DNA of 64,000 nucleotides from Tetrapyrgos nigripes (Eukaryota; Basidiomycota; Agaricomycetes; Agaricales; Campanellaceae): the NCBI GenBank assembly GCA_013368315.1, contig JAACJM010000031.1, forward strand, positions 496,001 to 560,000, in the 5' to 3' direction. Positions 34,569 to 45,720 of this stretch are shown piece after piece (position 1 is the first letter of the stretch; every line of letters begins with the position of its first letter). The notes beneath the pieces were generated by a model, which was given only the letters and a program-made list of their open reading frames with translations, did not search any database and was not told where the DNA came from. A program made the translations under genes and the position numbers.

Positions 34569-36017
34569 GGTGATATGGTGAAGAAGGGATACCGGTAGCA
34601 AGCGGAAAAGATATTCTTCCAAATACGCATTCTAGTTCTTGGGAATTCCGTTAAATCTTGGCGCAGATGATGGGTTGGTGAGATGAAGATGATGTTGCAA
34701 TTCCAATTTGCGGGCCTTATACTTGATTCAGATTATACTTAATTCAGACTCAGGTGAGACGGCATGATGAACTTACATGCATTGAAAATTTAGAATCCCT
34801 ACAACAATTCCGAAAATGTCCGACAGTCCGCCATCCGGGAACCCAAAAGGGGTTGACATTGAGTACTGACTCCCAATTAGGACAGGGTTCTACCTGGAAA
34901 GGCCTGCGGTTGTTGCTCAGTATGAGTATGTTATAGTCATGGTTTGTTCTACGAGCTTAGGAAGCTTAATGATTGATGTTGCCAGCAAGTTGCCGTTGTA
35001 AATCGCTCCGGCAGCGGGACAGATTTAAGGCGCTTCGCTTCCGAGATAGATACTGATAGATACATAGTAGATGTATACTACACCGCGCCGGAACGCTCTA
35101 CTAGTACAATGCAGCAATATGTAATAGTGTGTATTTGTACACGGGTCCTACACTTCAAATGCGTCTCTGAGCAATTTCCAATGCAGCGGCGCTACAGGCC
35201 GCCCTTCTTTCTATCGTTGGACCAACCGATGCTCAGTAACGGCGGTGTTTTGGTTGATGATTCAGCAGTGTTGGGCCACCCTTCATTCATAGATTAATGA
35301 TCAAGCTCTCGTAAGGAAGCAAGACCTCAAGGTTCCTCAAGAGCACGTCAGCTCGGGGGCGAATGACAGTCGTGCCTCATCGGGATCATTTTTGGCCAAT
35401 GGCTTCGAGGCCCAAACCGTCAAACTGTTTTCAGCCCAACTCTCACTTAGAGCGGCCAAAAGTCATCCATATTCACTAGTAAAACCGAGTCTAGCCGCTT
35501 ATTTGGAAGGGACTACTTTCTTTGGGTATGTGGTGGTCAGCGGGATTCCGTTACATGACTGCATCTTGAGGAAGAGATTGCGCTTGTGTAGATGTGCTGG
35601 ACATCAACATGACGTCTGCACATTTGCGCATCAATAACAATTTAGATTTTCGTTATTTACTTGACAGAAGTACATAGGTCAAGTCCTTAGTCCATCGACT
35701 ATATCGTAGGGCAATTTGAACATAAGGCTCTAGAATAGAATCATCCCATGTCGCTGAGAAACTGCTCAAGAGACGTTGAATACGTCAAATACAGCGAGGC
35801 AGGGTCCGAGCGCAGAAATGGACATATGTGTTTCACAACTACGTGAGATGGGAGAGCAGGATTAATAAACCGGCTAGAAAGGAAAAAAAACAGACGCTCA
35901 TCCAGTGATAGATAAACCTAAGCTGGAGTACTAGTATACCTCTTTCATCCGTCAGCTTGAATAATTGCTTTGTGACCGCCTCCAGCTCCGCACGTCACAG
36001 AATATTTTTGCAAAATG
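34569..36017. other. Intergenic, nothing recognised
   Basis: Short frames only. No repeats longer than a few tens of bases seen. Confidence 0.5.
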
Positions 36018-37330
36018 TTAGGGCGTACCTCTGCACGGTTTAGACTTCCAGTAGCATGGTCAAATCTTTAGAGGAGAAGCATTCATCAAGGAGCCTCCAC
36101 CCAGGAGTCGGTGAAAGGTATGCTGTATCCATCGTGATCCGTGTCCTCTAGAGTAAGAGTGACCGTTTCCAAAGGACACAATGTTGGGATGGTTTTCAAC
36201 GACTCTGCGATGTCGAGAAGATAGTTATTGGAAAAAGGGAGTAGAATCAGGCCTATGGTACAGTTTGTAGTCCAAATTGAGGGTTTTGGTCTTGTTACTA
36301 CAGTTCCCCAGGTGACTTGTATCAAAGAGCTAGACTTCCATCGTCGTTAGACAGATGGCCTGGAGCTCAACGAAATCCCACTTACATTTTCCGAGGTATT
36401 GCAACGATAGATCATGAACAGCTAGCCTCCGCGGGCTTCAAAGAAGATCTGGTGGCAGGATGCATCGAGACCAACCGAATTCCATTGGTCTTGCATAACC
36501 TTTGTCAGTTTCTCATCGATGCGCAGGTATAGGGAATGTATCATAGACAACTTTATAGGAACGAAAGAAGGGATTTCGGATTGGGGATATCTGATCTCAC
36601 GACATCAATGAAAAAGTCGACCTATCTCTTGATGGTATGTCATCGGTACTATCTGCCGAAACCACTAGTGCATAGTTCCCCCAATCATGAGGCATTCTAG
36701 TCACTGACATTGACCAGAGCGAAATAGATCTGGAAAAATCACATCAATTTCTGGAATGGAGGTCCTGGCGATCGTCCCATACAAATGTCGCGCAAATGTC
36801 GGCCTCATAAGGAAGGTGCTCAATGCGCTGTGCCAACGAGAACCAAGGAGAGTTGAAGGCGACAGAGCGATCATGCTCCTGATGAATACGACCGGGAGAG
36901 CGAACGCCAACTCCCTCAGAGAGATCAAATAGTCTGGGTAGAGATTGGAATACTGTGTCCAATGTATCCAATTCGAATGCAACCACGTCCCAGGATCCGG
37001 TGATACAGAGTTCCTTCACTAGGCAGCCAAGGTTATTGGGTTCAGGTTCTTCAAGAAACAAAAGGAAAGCACTAGTCATTCTGTTCAATTCGCGCGCTCA
37101 TCGTCTGAGAAGGATCCTCTGCTCGAAGTGTTATTTCAGAGATTATGTATTTTTGAGCGAATGGGTGAGCTGGCGGGTGGCAATGGAGCAGGCTTTGAGA
37201 ACCCCTCTATCAAAGACCAATTGGTCGATACTATAAGCTCGATGATGATCTCATTAGGGAAGAACAGAAGAGGAAGAGCGATTTGCGTGGTCTGGACAAG
37301 TGGAGAACGAACACACTAGCACGTGCCTGA
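36018..37330 (-). pseudogene. F-box/LRR-like protein relic
   Basis: Around 37200-37330 the minus strand reads LPLLFFPNEIIIELIVSTNW, a recognisable F-box helix pattern. Then come LRR-like pieces in different frames: FLEEPEPNNLGCLVKELCIT followed by TLDTVFQSLPRLFDL, then SPWFSLAQRIEHLPYEADIC, and at 36320-36020 LLPFSNNYLLDIAESLKTIP then LDECFSSKDLTMLLEV. Frame changes occur between pieces (for example SWVEAP against PGWRLLDECF near 36095) without clear introns, so I consider it decayed. F-box proteins act as substrate adaptors of SCF ubiquitin ligases and are greatly expanded in mushrooms. Confidence 0.45.
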
Positions 37331-37910
37331 TCTCCACTAGGAGCGCTCAGACGGGCAATGCTGCCAGCGAGCTGCCAGTATTAGTTTGCACAGAACAGCC
37401 TAGCAATTTGCAGCAGCATCTAATGGACATTGATTTCCAATGGTACAGATACATGTCGAAAAATATGTTTACATTTCACCAAATGTTACTCGACAGGATT
37501 TTTTGGTAAACTTCTGAACACGCTTGCCTTCAGAAATGCCAGACGGACCCTCAGCCTTGCAAGACCTGAAGAAGAATGTTTGAGCTTGAGACCTTTGAAA
37601 CGCAGACGAAGCTTGATTCTTGAAGTCGGTCCACTCCGATAGCCCAGATAATTTGTGAAATGAGATGAATCATTTAGCATAGAAACATATAAGTATTGAG
37701 CATAGACGAGCATAAACGAGTGATAGTAAGTTGAGCTATGACAGGAGAGCGATGAAGAGAAGGCATAATGGAGGACAGAGAGCAAGGGAAAGTGATTATG
37801 AGAAGGGCCACGGTATAAGAGAGACAATTATGAAAGAGCGATGACAAGACGAGCGAGAGTAAAGTGGAAAGTAACAGACGGTAAAATGCAAAGGCAAATC
37901 CAGTTTGAGC

Positions 37911-39733
37911 CTAGTCCTGAGCTTCTGCCTTCAAATTGTTCAGAATCCTGACGACCAAGTCGGCTGTCTGTTTGACCTGGGACAGATGCTGCTCGTGAAC
38001 CTGGCGTAACACCTGATCATCCAACTTATCAGGGTGCCAATGAAGAAGCTCTGCGTTAATCCTTTGCTTCGGCGTCTTATCGTTCCAACCTGGACGATCT
38101 CCCCACAAGACGAATTTTCGCACGCTTTCAATGTTGATGTGTTTGGGCACGATGTTAGCTGTGGAAGGAAAGATGGGCCAGGGAAACTGGTGGAAAAGAA
38201 GTTGACCAGACTGTGCTTCTTGGCGAGTGCGAAGGGCTGCCCAGTTTCGATCATACGAGTTGAAAGCACTGGCGATGAACTGTTGGCGTTGTTGGGCTTC
38301 CAGACGTTGGCGCTCGACTTCAAGTGCATGAGCAGCTTGTGCCTCAGCTTGCTGACGATGCCAAGCAGCTTCAGTTTCTCGCTGCAAATACTGACGAACG
38401 GCCTCCTGTTCCTCCTGGGCTTTGCGACGTCGAGCTTCCATAGCAGCCTGACTACGCATCCTGGCTTCTCCTTCTGCTTCTACACGTCGTGCCTCTTCTT
38501 CAAGAGCAGCTCGTCGTAACTTTTCCCACTTCTCCCAAGGACTCATTGGTTGCTGAGGCTGTGGCTTCGAGCGAGGATACGGATTGTAACGAGGACGACC
38601 ACGGCCAGGTATAACTCTACGACCCTCACAGGTTCTGGGGATAGGACGACCTTTGGGATGAGATGTGGAACTGGACTGTTCTTGAAGAGATTGATTGGGA
38701 GCCGAAGTAGAAGGATCAACGTGATCAGCAGAGTGCTGAGAGAAATCGTTTGAGCGGCAACCGTAACGTCCCGGACGTCTACCATCAGCAGCACCAGTTT
38801 GGGAATCGTGAGTGGACGTGGGGGGTTCTGGGGATGACTGAGGGGAAGTTTGGTCGGTAGCAGGTGTTGAGGTTGCCTGGGTTTTTGAGGTAGGCGAAAG
38901 TTCTTCGTCAACTTGATCCTCGACCACCTTCTTTTCCTTCTTCTCCTTCTCCTTCTCCTTCTCTTCGTCACAGTCCTTCTCAGTCTTGACTTGACCCTCT
39001 TTCAGAGTACGCTCCTTCTCCTTCGTCTCGTTCCACTCAGTGTGAGACTGTATGATGAGCGCAGTCTTCAACGCCTCAGTCATTTCCACGTTCCTATCTT
39101 TGAGTTCTTCAAGATAGGCAAGGAACCCACTGTCTTCAGAAGACAACTTGTCGTAGGACGCAGGATCGTCGTCTGAAACCCCAAACGCACGTTTAGCTTC
39201 AGCGATATACCCGTCGATAGCCTGAGGCTGGATGATCATGAGACGAGCCTTGGTGATGGGCGGTCCAAGGGGAAGCTTGCTGGGATCTTTGATGCCAGCT
39301 CCAGCAAAAAGCTGCTGAAAGCTAGTCGAATAAGCAGAGTTTCGAGACGGGATAGGCTGTTTCTTGTAAGCAGCGGGGCATCAGTGTCGGTAGGAGAAGC
39401 ATTGACAACGCGTTTACGACGAGGAAAGAGAGGCGGAGCACCCTTCTTGGAGTTGGAACGGAAGATAGATTGAGTGCGTCGGAAAGAACCAGCCTGACCG
39501 ACAATCTTGGGTTTAGTGGGGTTGTTGACGAGGTTGTGACGAACGGATGCTCGACGATGCCAAGGGAACAGGGAGCGTATGATGGAAGGGATGACCTTAC
39601 GGTCACGCTGCTGGCAGAGCCGGAGCAGTTTCAGAGGAAGGCTGATGGGGTCGGGCATACTGCGATAGAAAGAACGTGGAGACGACTTGTTGCTGACTCT
39701 TGATGGTTCTTGAGGGACTAGAAGTGTTTCCAT
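37911..39733 (-). CDS. Uncharacterised protein with C-terminal WHPDK (J-domain-like) segment
   Basis: Two overlapping minus-strand frames are best joined by a 53-bp intron (39357-39409, donor GTTGTC, acceptor ACAG). The downstream frame stays open and protein-like upstream of its first ATG (SAYSTSFQQLFAGAG), and removal of the intron gives 590 codons exactly. The donor is unusual, so this junction is inference. The protein starts METLLVPQEPS, has an acidic/Lys-rich low-complexity stretch (about residues 240-260), a Pro/Ser-rich region, an Arg/Gly/Tyr-rich segment, a long Ala/Glu/Arg coiled coil, and ends in a globular region with FVLWGDRPGWNDKTPKQRIN followed by LLHWHPDKL. This ending is a recurrent mushroom domain that resembles the J-domain HPD motif only superficially. 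Function unknown. Divergent from the next gene. Confidence 0.65.
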
Positions 39734-40110
39734 GAAATCGCCTCAGGCTTTATACTCCCAGACAACCGTGATCAGCAAAGTTTTGGCTTTCCAAGAATGG
39801 AAGAAAAAGACGACCCTAAGCCCTAATTAATAGTCCATCATTCTGGTGCAGAACAATGGAAGACTGTTTTTGTAGGGCCAAAGTCAATTGGCCGTGGATC
39901 ACCTTGAAAGAACAATGGCGTGCTCTTTGTGAATTCGACCAGGACATGCACATGGTCATCCCTTTGTTGTATCGAACGGGAACCTATGCCACAATCACCC
40001 AAAAGCCTAAGAAGCACATGATGAGTTGAAAGGGTTCTTAAAGACAATAGCAAATCAACACAAACCTTACTCTTCTACATCCAACTCTTTCAGTAGTCGA
40101 CTTGCCATTG
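39734..40110. promoter_or_regulatory. Shared divergent intergenic region
   Basis: 377 bp separate the start codons of two head-to-head genes (39733 on minus, 40111 on plus). I see no clear TATA box placed for either, so only a shared bidirectional promoter by position can be proposed. Confidence 0.35.
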
Positions 40111-40797
40111 ATGCTCTCCAACACCATGTCCTCTCCCAGAACTCGCAACCAAGCCCGCAAGGACGCACAAAGACTTGCTCAGAACGTCCAGGCTCCCGCG
40201 TTGGATGTCATTCATGAAGAAAGTACCACCACCGACAGGCAGTCAAAGAAGAATGGCAACAATGAGTGTCGAGGTCGCGCTCACTTGAAGTCGACCATTC
40301 TTCGATCACCATTCGACCTGCAGAAACCGACTGGAGGCACTCGTCAAGCGGCTGGTGGTGTACCTGTTGCTTCCTCGCGTCTGTCTCAGACTGCTCGCAA
40401 CACTGCTGCTTCTAGATCTCCTCGACCTCCTTCTCCAATCCCTTCACCAACGAGTCCTCCAGCATCACCAAGAACCGGCACAAATCTTCTATTCAGAGCC
40501 GTCGAAGCCAGGGATTCGAGGAGTCAAGGCCTAAAAAGGAACTTCACGCCTGCACAGCCGCTTGACAGAGCACCTCCAACTCCAAAGGCACCTAAACGTG
40601 ATCGAAACTCGTTTGGTAGAGCTGCTCCTTTGGGCATGGTACAGGAAGTAAGCGAAGATGCCGCTGAGGAAGGAGTACACGTGTTTGGAGTAGGCGTGAA
40701 GCCTCCAGGTCCAGTACGGCCACCCAGGCGAGAGCTGGAGTTCCTGGACGAAAAAGAGCGACCAGACTTTAGGCAAACGAGATCCTCAGTTTTTTGA
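40111..40797 (+). CDS. Uncharacterised Pro/Ser/Arg-rich protein
   Basis: Single-exon gene of 228 codons from ATG 40111; the frame is open a little upstream but without ATG, and a second Met (MSSPRTR) is five codons on. The sequence is basic and low-complexity: NQARKDAQRLAQ, then RSPRPPSPIPSPTSPPASPR, then PPTPKAPKRDRNSFG, ending with EFLDEKERPDFRQTRSSVF. SP and TP motifs suggest phosphorylation by proline-directed kinases. No domain, signal peptide or membrane segment. It is likely disordered and perhaps nuclear; no function assigned. Confidence 0.5.
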   Translation: MLSNTMSSPRTRNQARKDAQRLAQNVQAPALDVIHEESTTTDRQSKKNGNNECRGRAHLKSTILRSPFDLQKPTGGTRQAAGGVPVASSRLSQTARNTAASRSPRPPSPIPSPTSPPASPRTGTNLLFRAVEARDSRSQGLKRNFTPAQPLDRAPPTPKAPKRDRNSFGRAAPLGMVQEVSEDAAEEGVHVFGVGVKPPGPVRPPRRELEFLDEKERPDFRQTRSSVF

Positions 40798-41373
40798 GAT
40801 CGGGATTGTTATCGTGTCAAGAATTGTGTTGATGATTGGACTCGGGAATGAAAGTGGGGACAGTGATTGCGAATAAGGGCAGTAATGACTCTTGCAATGG
40901 CGATAGTTTTCTTTCCAGTAGTAAATTAACTACAAGACTCTTTCAAGTAGATCTAAAGCGTACCTGACAGTATAGTAGATTCCCTCGATCTGTCCTACTT
41001 AGGTCCTCCTGCTCGTAATGGTAACCTTCAATACTGTTTCATGGTCGTTTCTCTGAGGTTCCTCTACTTCCGTGGATCATTCCGAAAGTCCGTTTCAAGA
41101 GTCGAGGAGAGAGAAATGACGGAATTGAGCACCAAGCGAACTTCAAAGCACAACGCCCATGAGTAAGTAGATGGAAGTCTGAAGCGAGAATTGTTGAAAC
41201 TCCGCCGTATGTGTTACTGTAGACTGTGGATAACTCTACTTTCTGACAATAGCCAATTGCTTACTACTACAAGAATGGCCATAGCTCTGCAGATAAATAC
41301 TGACGAATTCGCAACCGTGACATATAAGGTGCCCGAGTTGTACCCAAGGGTTGTATGCCTGGGCCTTTCACTC

Positions 41374-44300
41374 CTAAGTCATCCTTCTTCTCACGTTTAA
41401 AACATCTGCATCCTCACCCTCATCTCGCTCACTTCTGCTCCTTTTAGCCCCACAGACAGAAGAAGGATCCTCCATAATGAAGCTCGTCTCCCCAGGTCTC
41501 CCTAGCGATCCATCAATCCTACAAATCCCAAGAGGGCGCTGCCCGTTGTTCAGCGCATCGTATATTGCAATGATTTGGCTTGCTGGAGCCTTTTCTATCC
41601 CATTCTGCGTATCGGGCAATGGGATTCCATCTGGCCAATTTTGCAACTTGTAACCTCGCTCTCTGAGGACATTGGGCAAAGATCTCCAGGGAAGTTTATT
41701 TCCACTGTCGATGTTGTGTGATTCTGTCGAATGGAACAGATTAGCAAGTTGGGTGGCACCTCTTTCGAGAAATGAACATACTCAGAATTGAAAGGAACTT
41801 GTCTTTGATTTCGAAACGCATTCTATCTATGCGTGGCTTTTTAGATTGTCGCAAGGCCCTGATCATAATAACTTATAATCGTCACTCTTTCACAGGTCAC
41901 GATGAGAAATACACACCTAGAACTGCGAGATAACCCTGTCTCTTGTCTGAAAGTATCCTGGGCCACGGAGACAGCCAGAGACTGGAATTGTTCAGGTCGA
42001 TATCTATTACCTTCGACAAGCGTGCTCAAGGTTATGTTTGAGAACCTGACATGGTCGGTTTCAAGCGTACATCCTTGTCTTTCGTCGAGTGAAACGAGGC
42101 TATCAATGCTTGCAATGCTGCTAGAGTGGTAGGCTGTACATTCAGCTGTGGGAGATCGAGGATGCTGCAACGCAGATCAGCTTTGTTTGAAGCCGGAATC
42201 AGGTTTCACTGACGCTTTGTAACCGTTCGGTACATTCATGAACAGGCATATCAACGGGCGAGACCTGAGCAACAACCTGATATTTAGGTCAAATGGATTA
42301 GCACGGCAGGCATCGAATGAGGGACGGTTCCCATACCTCGTGTGTTGTCGTATTCTGACTTGAAGAATGTCCTTGTTCTTCTCCCCCGTCCTCTTCCGTC
42401 CGTTGAGAGTCCTGGCCAGTGTCAATGTTCGAAAAAAAGCTGCTTTCTTCACGGGCGTTATCATCCAAAACTTGGTGTAAGGTGGTCTACAAGATTTATG
42501 TCAACTAAACTTCCATAGACAAATGGTAGGTGAACCATCGTACCGAAATCCTTCCCAAACTTTCACTCAGTTCTTTCACGTTGTCATAGTTAAGAAGCTG
42601 TCGGTCGCGCTGATCACGATGAGAGTTCTAAAACCAATCGTTGAAAATTTTCAGTATCTCAAAGAACAAGCACATTATCTCTTATACTCACTATCTTGCT
42701 TATCAACCTCTTCGCTGCGTTGTATCTGCTACTGGATGAGGGCATTGACGCCGCCAGGCCATCTTCTCCAAAAGCATCGAAAAGTGTGCGAACTGCTTGT
42801 TTGATACGACAAGCATCGCAATCAGAGCTCTGGGACTCCTCTTCGCATCCAACAACTGCTACATCAGACGTGTTCACCAGCATCGAGTAAGCTGACGAAT
42901 ATAAGTCTGACACAGAGTGGGGACCGCAAGACTTGTCTCCCCAGCAGGTATGTCCACAATTTTCCAGCGCAATTCTGAAATTCCGGACAGCTTCCGACTC
43001 TATGATGACTGGAGCAGCGTCAAGAAGTTTGTGAATGCCGGTCTGCTGACCACAGACGAAATGTTGGAATCTTTGAGCTGCAGCAGCTCCAAACCCCACA
43101 GAATTGACGATTGCAAACAGTACGACAGCGCATATCCATGACGCTGGAACAAACAGTAAATCAGGAGACTTTGAAGAGATGACATCAGATATGGCAACCT
43201 CCGTCTCTGACCAGTGGAGATCTAAGTCGTTTTCGTTTTTGTATAGCTGGGTGAGCCAACTAGAGGGAATCCAGCGTGGATCAGGAACTCGAAGACCTCT
43301 GAACAGAGGGAGACTCTTGTATCCTGAGTCGCAACTCAGTTTGTGTAACCATTCGTCCACTTGGCAGAGATTGACCTGGTTCAGTATATTGTCGGCCAGA
43401 TCAACGTGAACAGGGCGACCAAAACTCGGAGTAATGAGGTTAGGCTTCCAGTATGTTGGAGCACAAGGAGCGTCGCTTGTCCCGACTTCCTTAGTGAGAC
43501 ACCACAAGGCGAGGACGTGAGCTCTGACAGAGCCGAGTCTTTCAAGCGAGGATCCCCTACAGAAAACCAATTAGCATCTACCAAAAACACTGTAATTTAC
43601 GGGATTTGGGATACACACCTCAATTTGACACACTGTTGGCAGTCTGGATGGCCAGGTAAAGACAATGGAATGGGTGCCCTAAGTCCAGTCTGGATGATCA
43701 CCCAGACTTTCCACATCAACTCTTGTGGATGGCCTTGGCAGCAGGTATGCCCACGTTGCGACAGTGTCGCACAAAATGTAGCCCAAAAGGGTTGGTAGGC
43801 GGCGATAGCACCCAGCTGTGAGCCCCCGAAAGGGTATGCAATCATATCCCACCATCTCAAAACAAGATGTGGAAGATCATGGTCGATAGATGAAGGATTG
43901 AGCCTGTACTTGGAACTCCGGCAGGCCAGTATGGATTTCCAAAGGATGATAGCATAACGCATCTCGAACACCATCTCGAACACCGTGATGTCGTCTGTTG
44001 TAGACAACAGGGCTTTGCCTACACAGTGGCTACGAGAATGAAGGTCCAGTCGGCGTGAGATGATACCAATAATTGGATCACACTCTCGTCTGAGAAGAGA
44101 GGAAGATGGAGGTGGTAGTTGAGATTCATCGCCTTCGTCCCACATCGACCAAATGTCTTCGGAGTCTACGAGAGACCGCCACATTCGTATGCGTCCAGCG
44201 GAAGAGTCCCGCGGAGCAACCCAACACACACAATACCAAAGCCATTCAAAACGTCGACCATAATCGGGGCGTCTTTTCTCCATAGATGAAAGGAATTTCC

Positions 44301-44478
44301 TGTCATCCTCGAGGCAACGATATAAGGAACAGTTCTGGCAGCCTGCAATATGACTGGCGCTCTGGTGGGGCTGTTGTGTATGAGAGTCAAATGCGGCCAA
44401 GTTATTGGTCGAGCTGTTGCACGGTGTGGGGCCCAAGGAGACTCGGAAAGATGTATAGGAGGAAGCGAGGCCGTACAT
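41374..44478 (-). CDS. Large uncharacterised protein, segmental-duplication copy A
   Basis: Multi-exon minus-strand gene without a family I recognise. Exon 1 (ATG 44478) runs to a GTGTGT donor near 43620 and contains CQNCSLYRCLEDD, EWLWYCVCWVAP and CCQGHPQELMWKVWVIIQ. Exon 2 (about 43563-42692) joins in frame (KLRGSSLERLGSVRAHVLAL) and contains ASWICAVVLFAIV, CGHTCWGDKSCG and SDLYSSAYSMLVN. Smaller exons follow. The last exon ends in a domain with LPWRSLPNVLRERGYKLQNW then PDGIPLPDTQNGIEK, a motif seen at the C-terminus of many mushroom hypothetical proteins, and a basic/acidic tail with stop at 41374. Cys/His pairs conserved with copy B suggest metal binding, but spacing fits no zinc finger that I know. 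The 3' half is not fully resolved. Confidence 0.55.
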
Positions 44479-44689
44479 GGCTCCTGGTAGAGACGAAGGA
44501 AAGACAACCGTGCTAGGGCGTACGGGTTGTATCACTGTTTCCAGCTGCCTGCCTTATCAAGGATTCTTCATGTAGCACTCGCAAGATCCGCGTCTAAACC
44601 TGTAGTCCTCCTCCTGCCGTCAATCAGGACTCTTCTCCCGGCTTCGAACACATATTCCCAAAGTAGACTTCCTGATCGCGAATCATGAA

Positions 44690-45720
44690 TCTCAACAGCA
44701 GACCAAAATAGATAGGAAACATACGGATTCCATACGGATGAGCTCCGATCCAGATATGAGCGCTATGAGCTCTAGAAGTTTGCTCGGCCAAACTTTCCGC
44801 TCTGCTCGACAGCCTACAATCCCCTTCTGTTCACTTCATACTTGGAACATATCTCCCAATCTCCTCACTTGCTCTGCGGAGCACATCGTAATCCCATCAC
44901 ACATGGCACCTGTTGTACATCTTGTTTCTAGTCCAACTAGAGCTACAGCGTTGTTCCCGTAACGTTGACCATATTGAAGTTGAAGAGTGAATGAAAGTCT
45001 AGCGTATGAAGTCTCCAGACTTCATTCGAGCCTGCATGTAATAGTATAGGTGACTAGGTGAACAATCGGAGTCCGGATGAGTTGTGAAAAGGTTGTGAAG
45101 TTTTGAAGGATGTTGGTATAGGTCAAAGCCTGTTTAGACTCCGCTAGTCGTCGCGAGCTGACCCAAAGAAAAAGAAAGCACTACTACCAACTGAAACTCA
45201 CATCGCTGTCAGTGAACACTAGATAACTACTGGATGAAGCTATCTAAGTACCGAGTAAAGCTGAGTTTAGAGACTGTGCTCCAAAGCAATTTACTCCAAA
45301 GCCATCCTCCTTCTCCTACTACTAGCGTTTGAAGTGCCTGCATCCTCTTCATCATCGCCTCTGCTCCTTTTAGCCCCACAGGCAGAAGGGTCCTCCATAA
45401 CGAAGCTCGTCTCTCCAGGTTTCCCTAGCGATCCATCAATCCTACAAATCCCAAGAGGGTGGTCCCTGTCACGGTTATTCAGCGCATCGTATATTGCAAT
45501 AATTTAGCTTGCTGGAGCCTTTTCGATCCCATTCTGCGTATCGGGCTTTGGGATTCCATCTGGCCAATTTTGCAACTTGTACCCTCGCTCTCTGAGGACA
45601 TTGGGCAAAGATCTCCAGGGAAGTTTATTTCCAGTGTCGATGTTGTGTGACTCTATCCAACGGAACGGATTAGCAAGTTGGACACCTCTGTCGAGAAATG
45701 GACTCACTCAGAATTGAAAG
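44690..45720. repeat. Segmental duplication, unit 1 (pairs with 49480-50560)
   Basis: About 1.05 kb here recurs in direct order at 49480-50560 with roughly 90% identity (shared GACCAAAATAGATAGGAAAC, then TGACTAGGTGAACAATCGGA). The repeated unit contains the upstream flank of copy A and the last exon of the next gene to the right, as expected for unequal crossing over in a tandem array. Confidence 0.75.
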
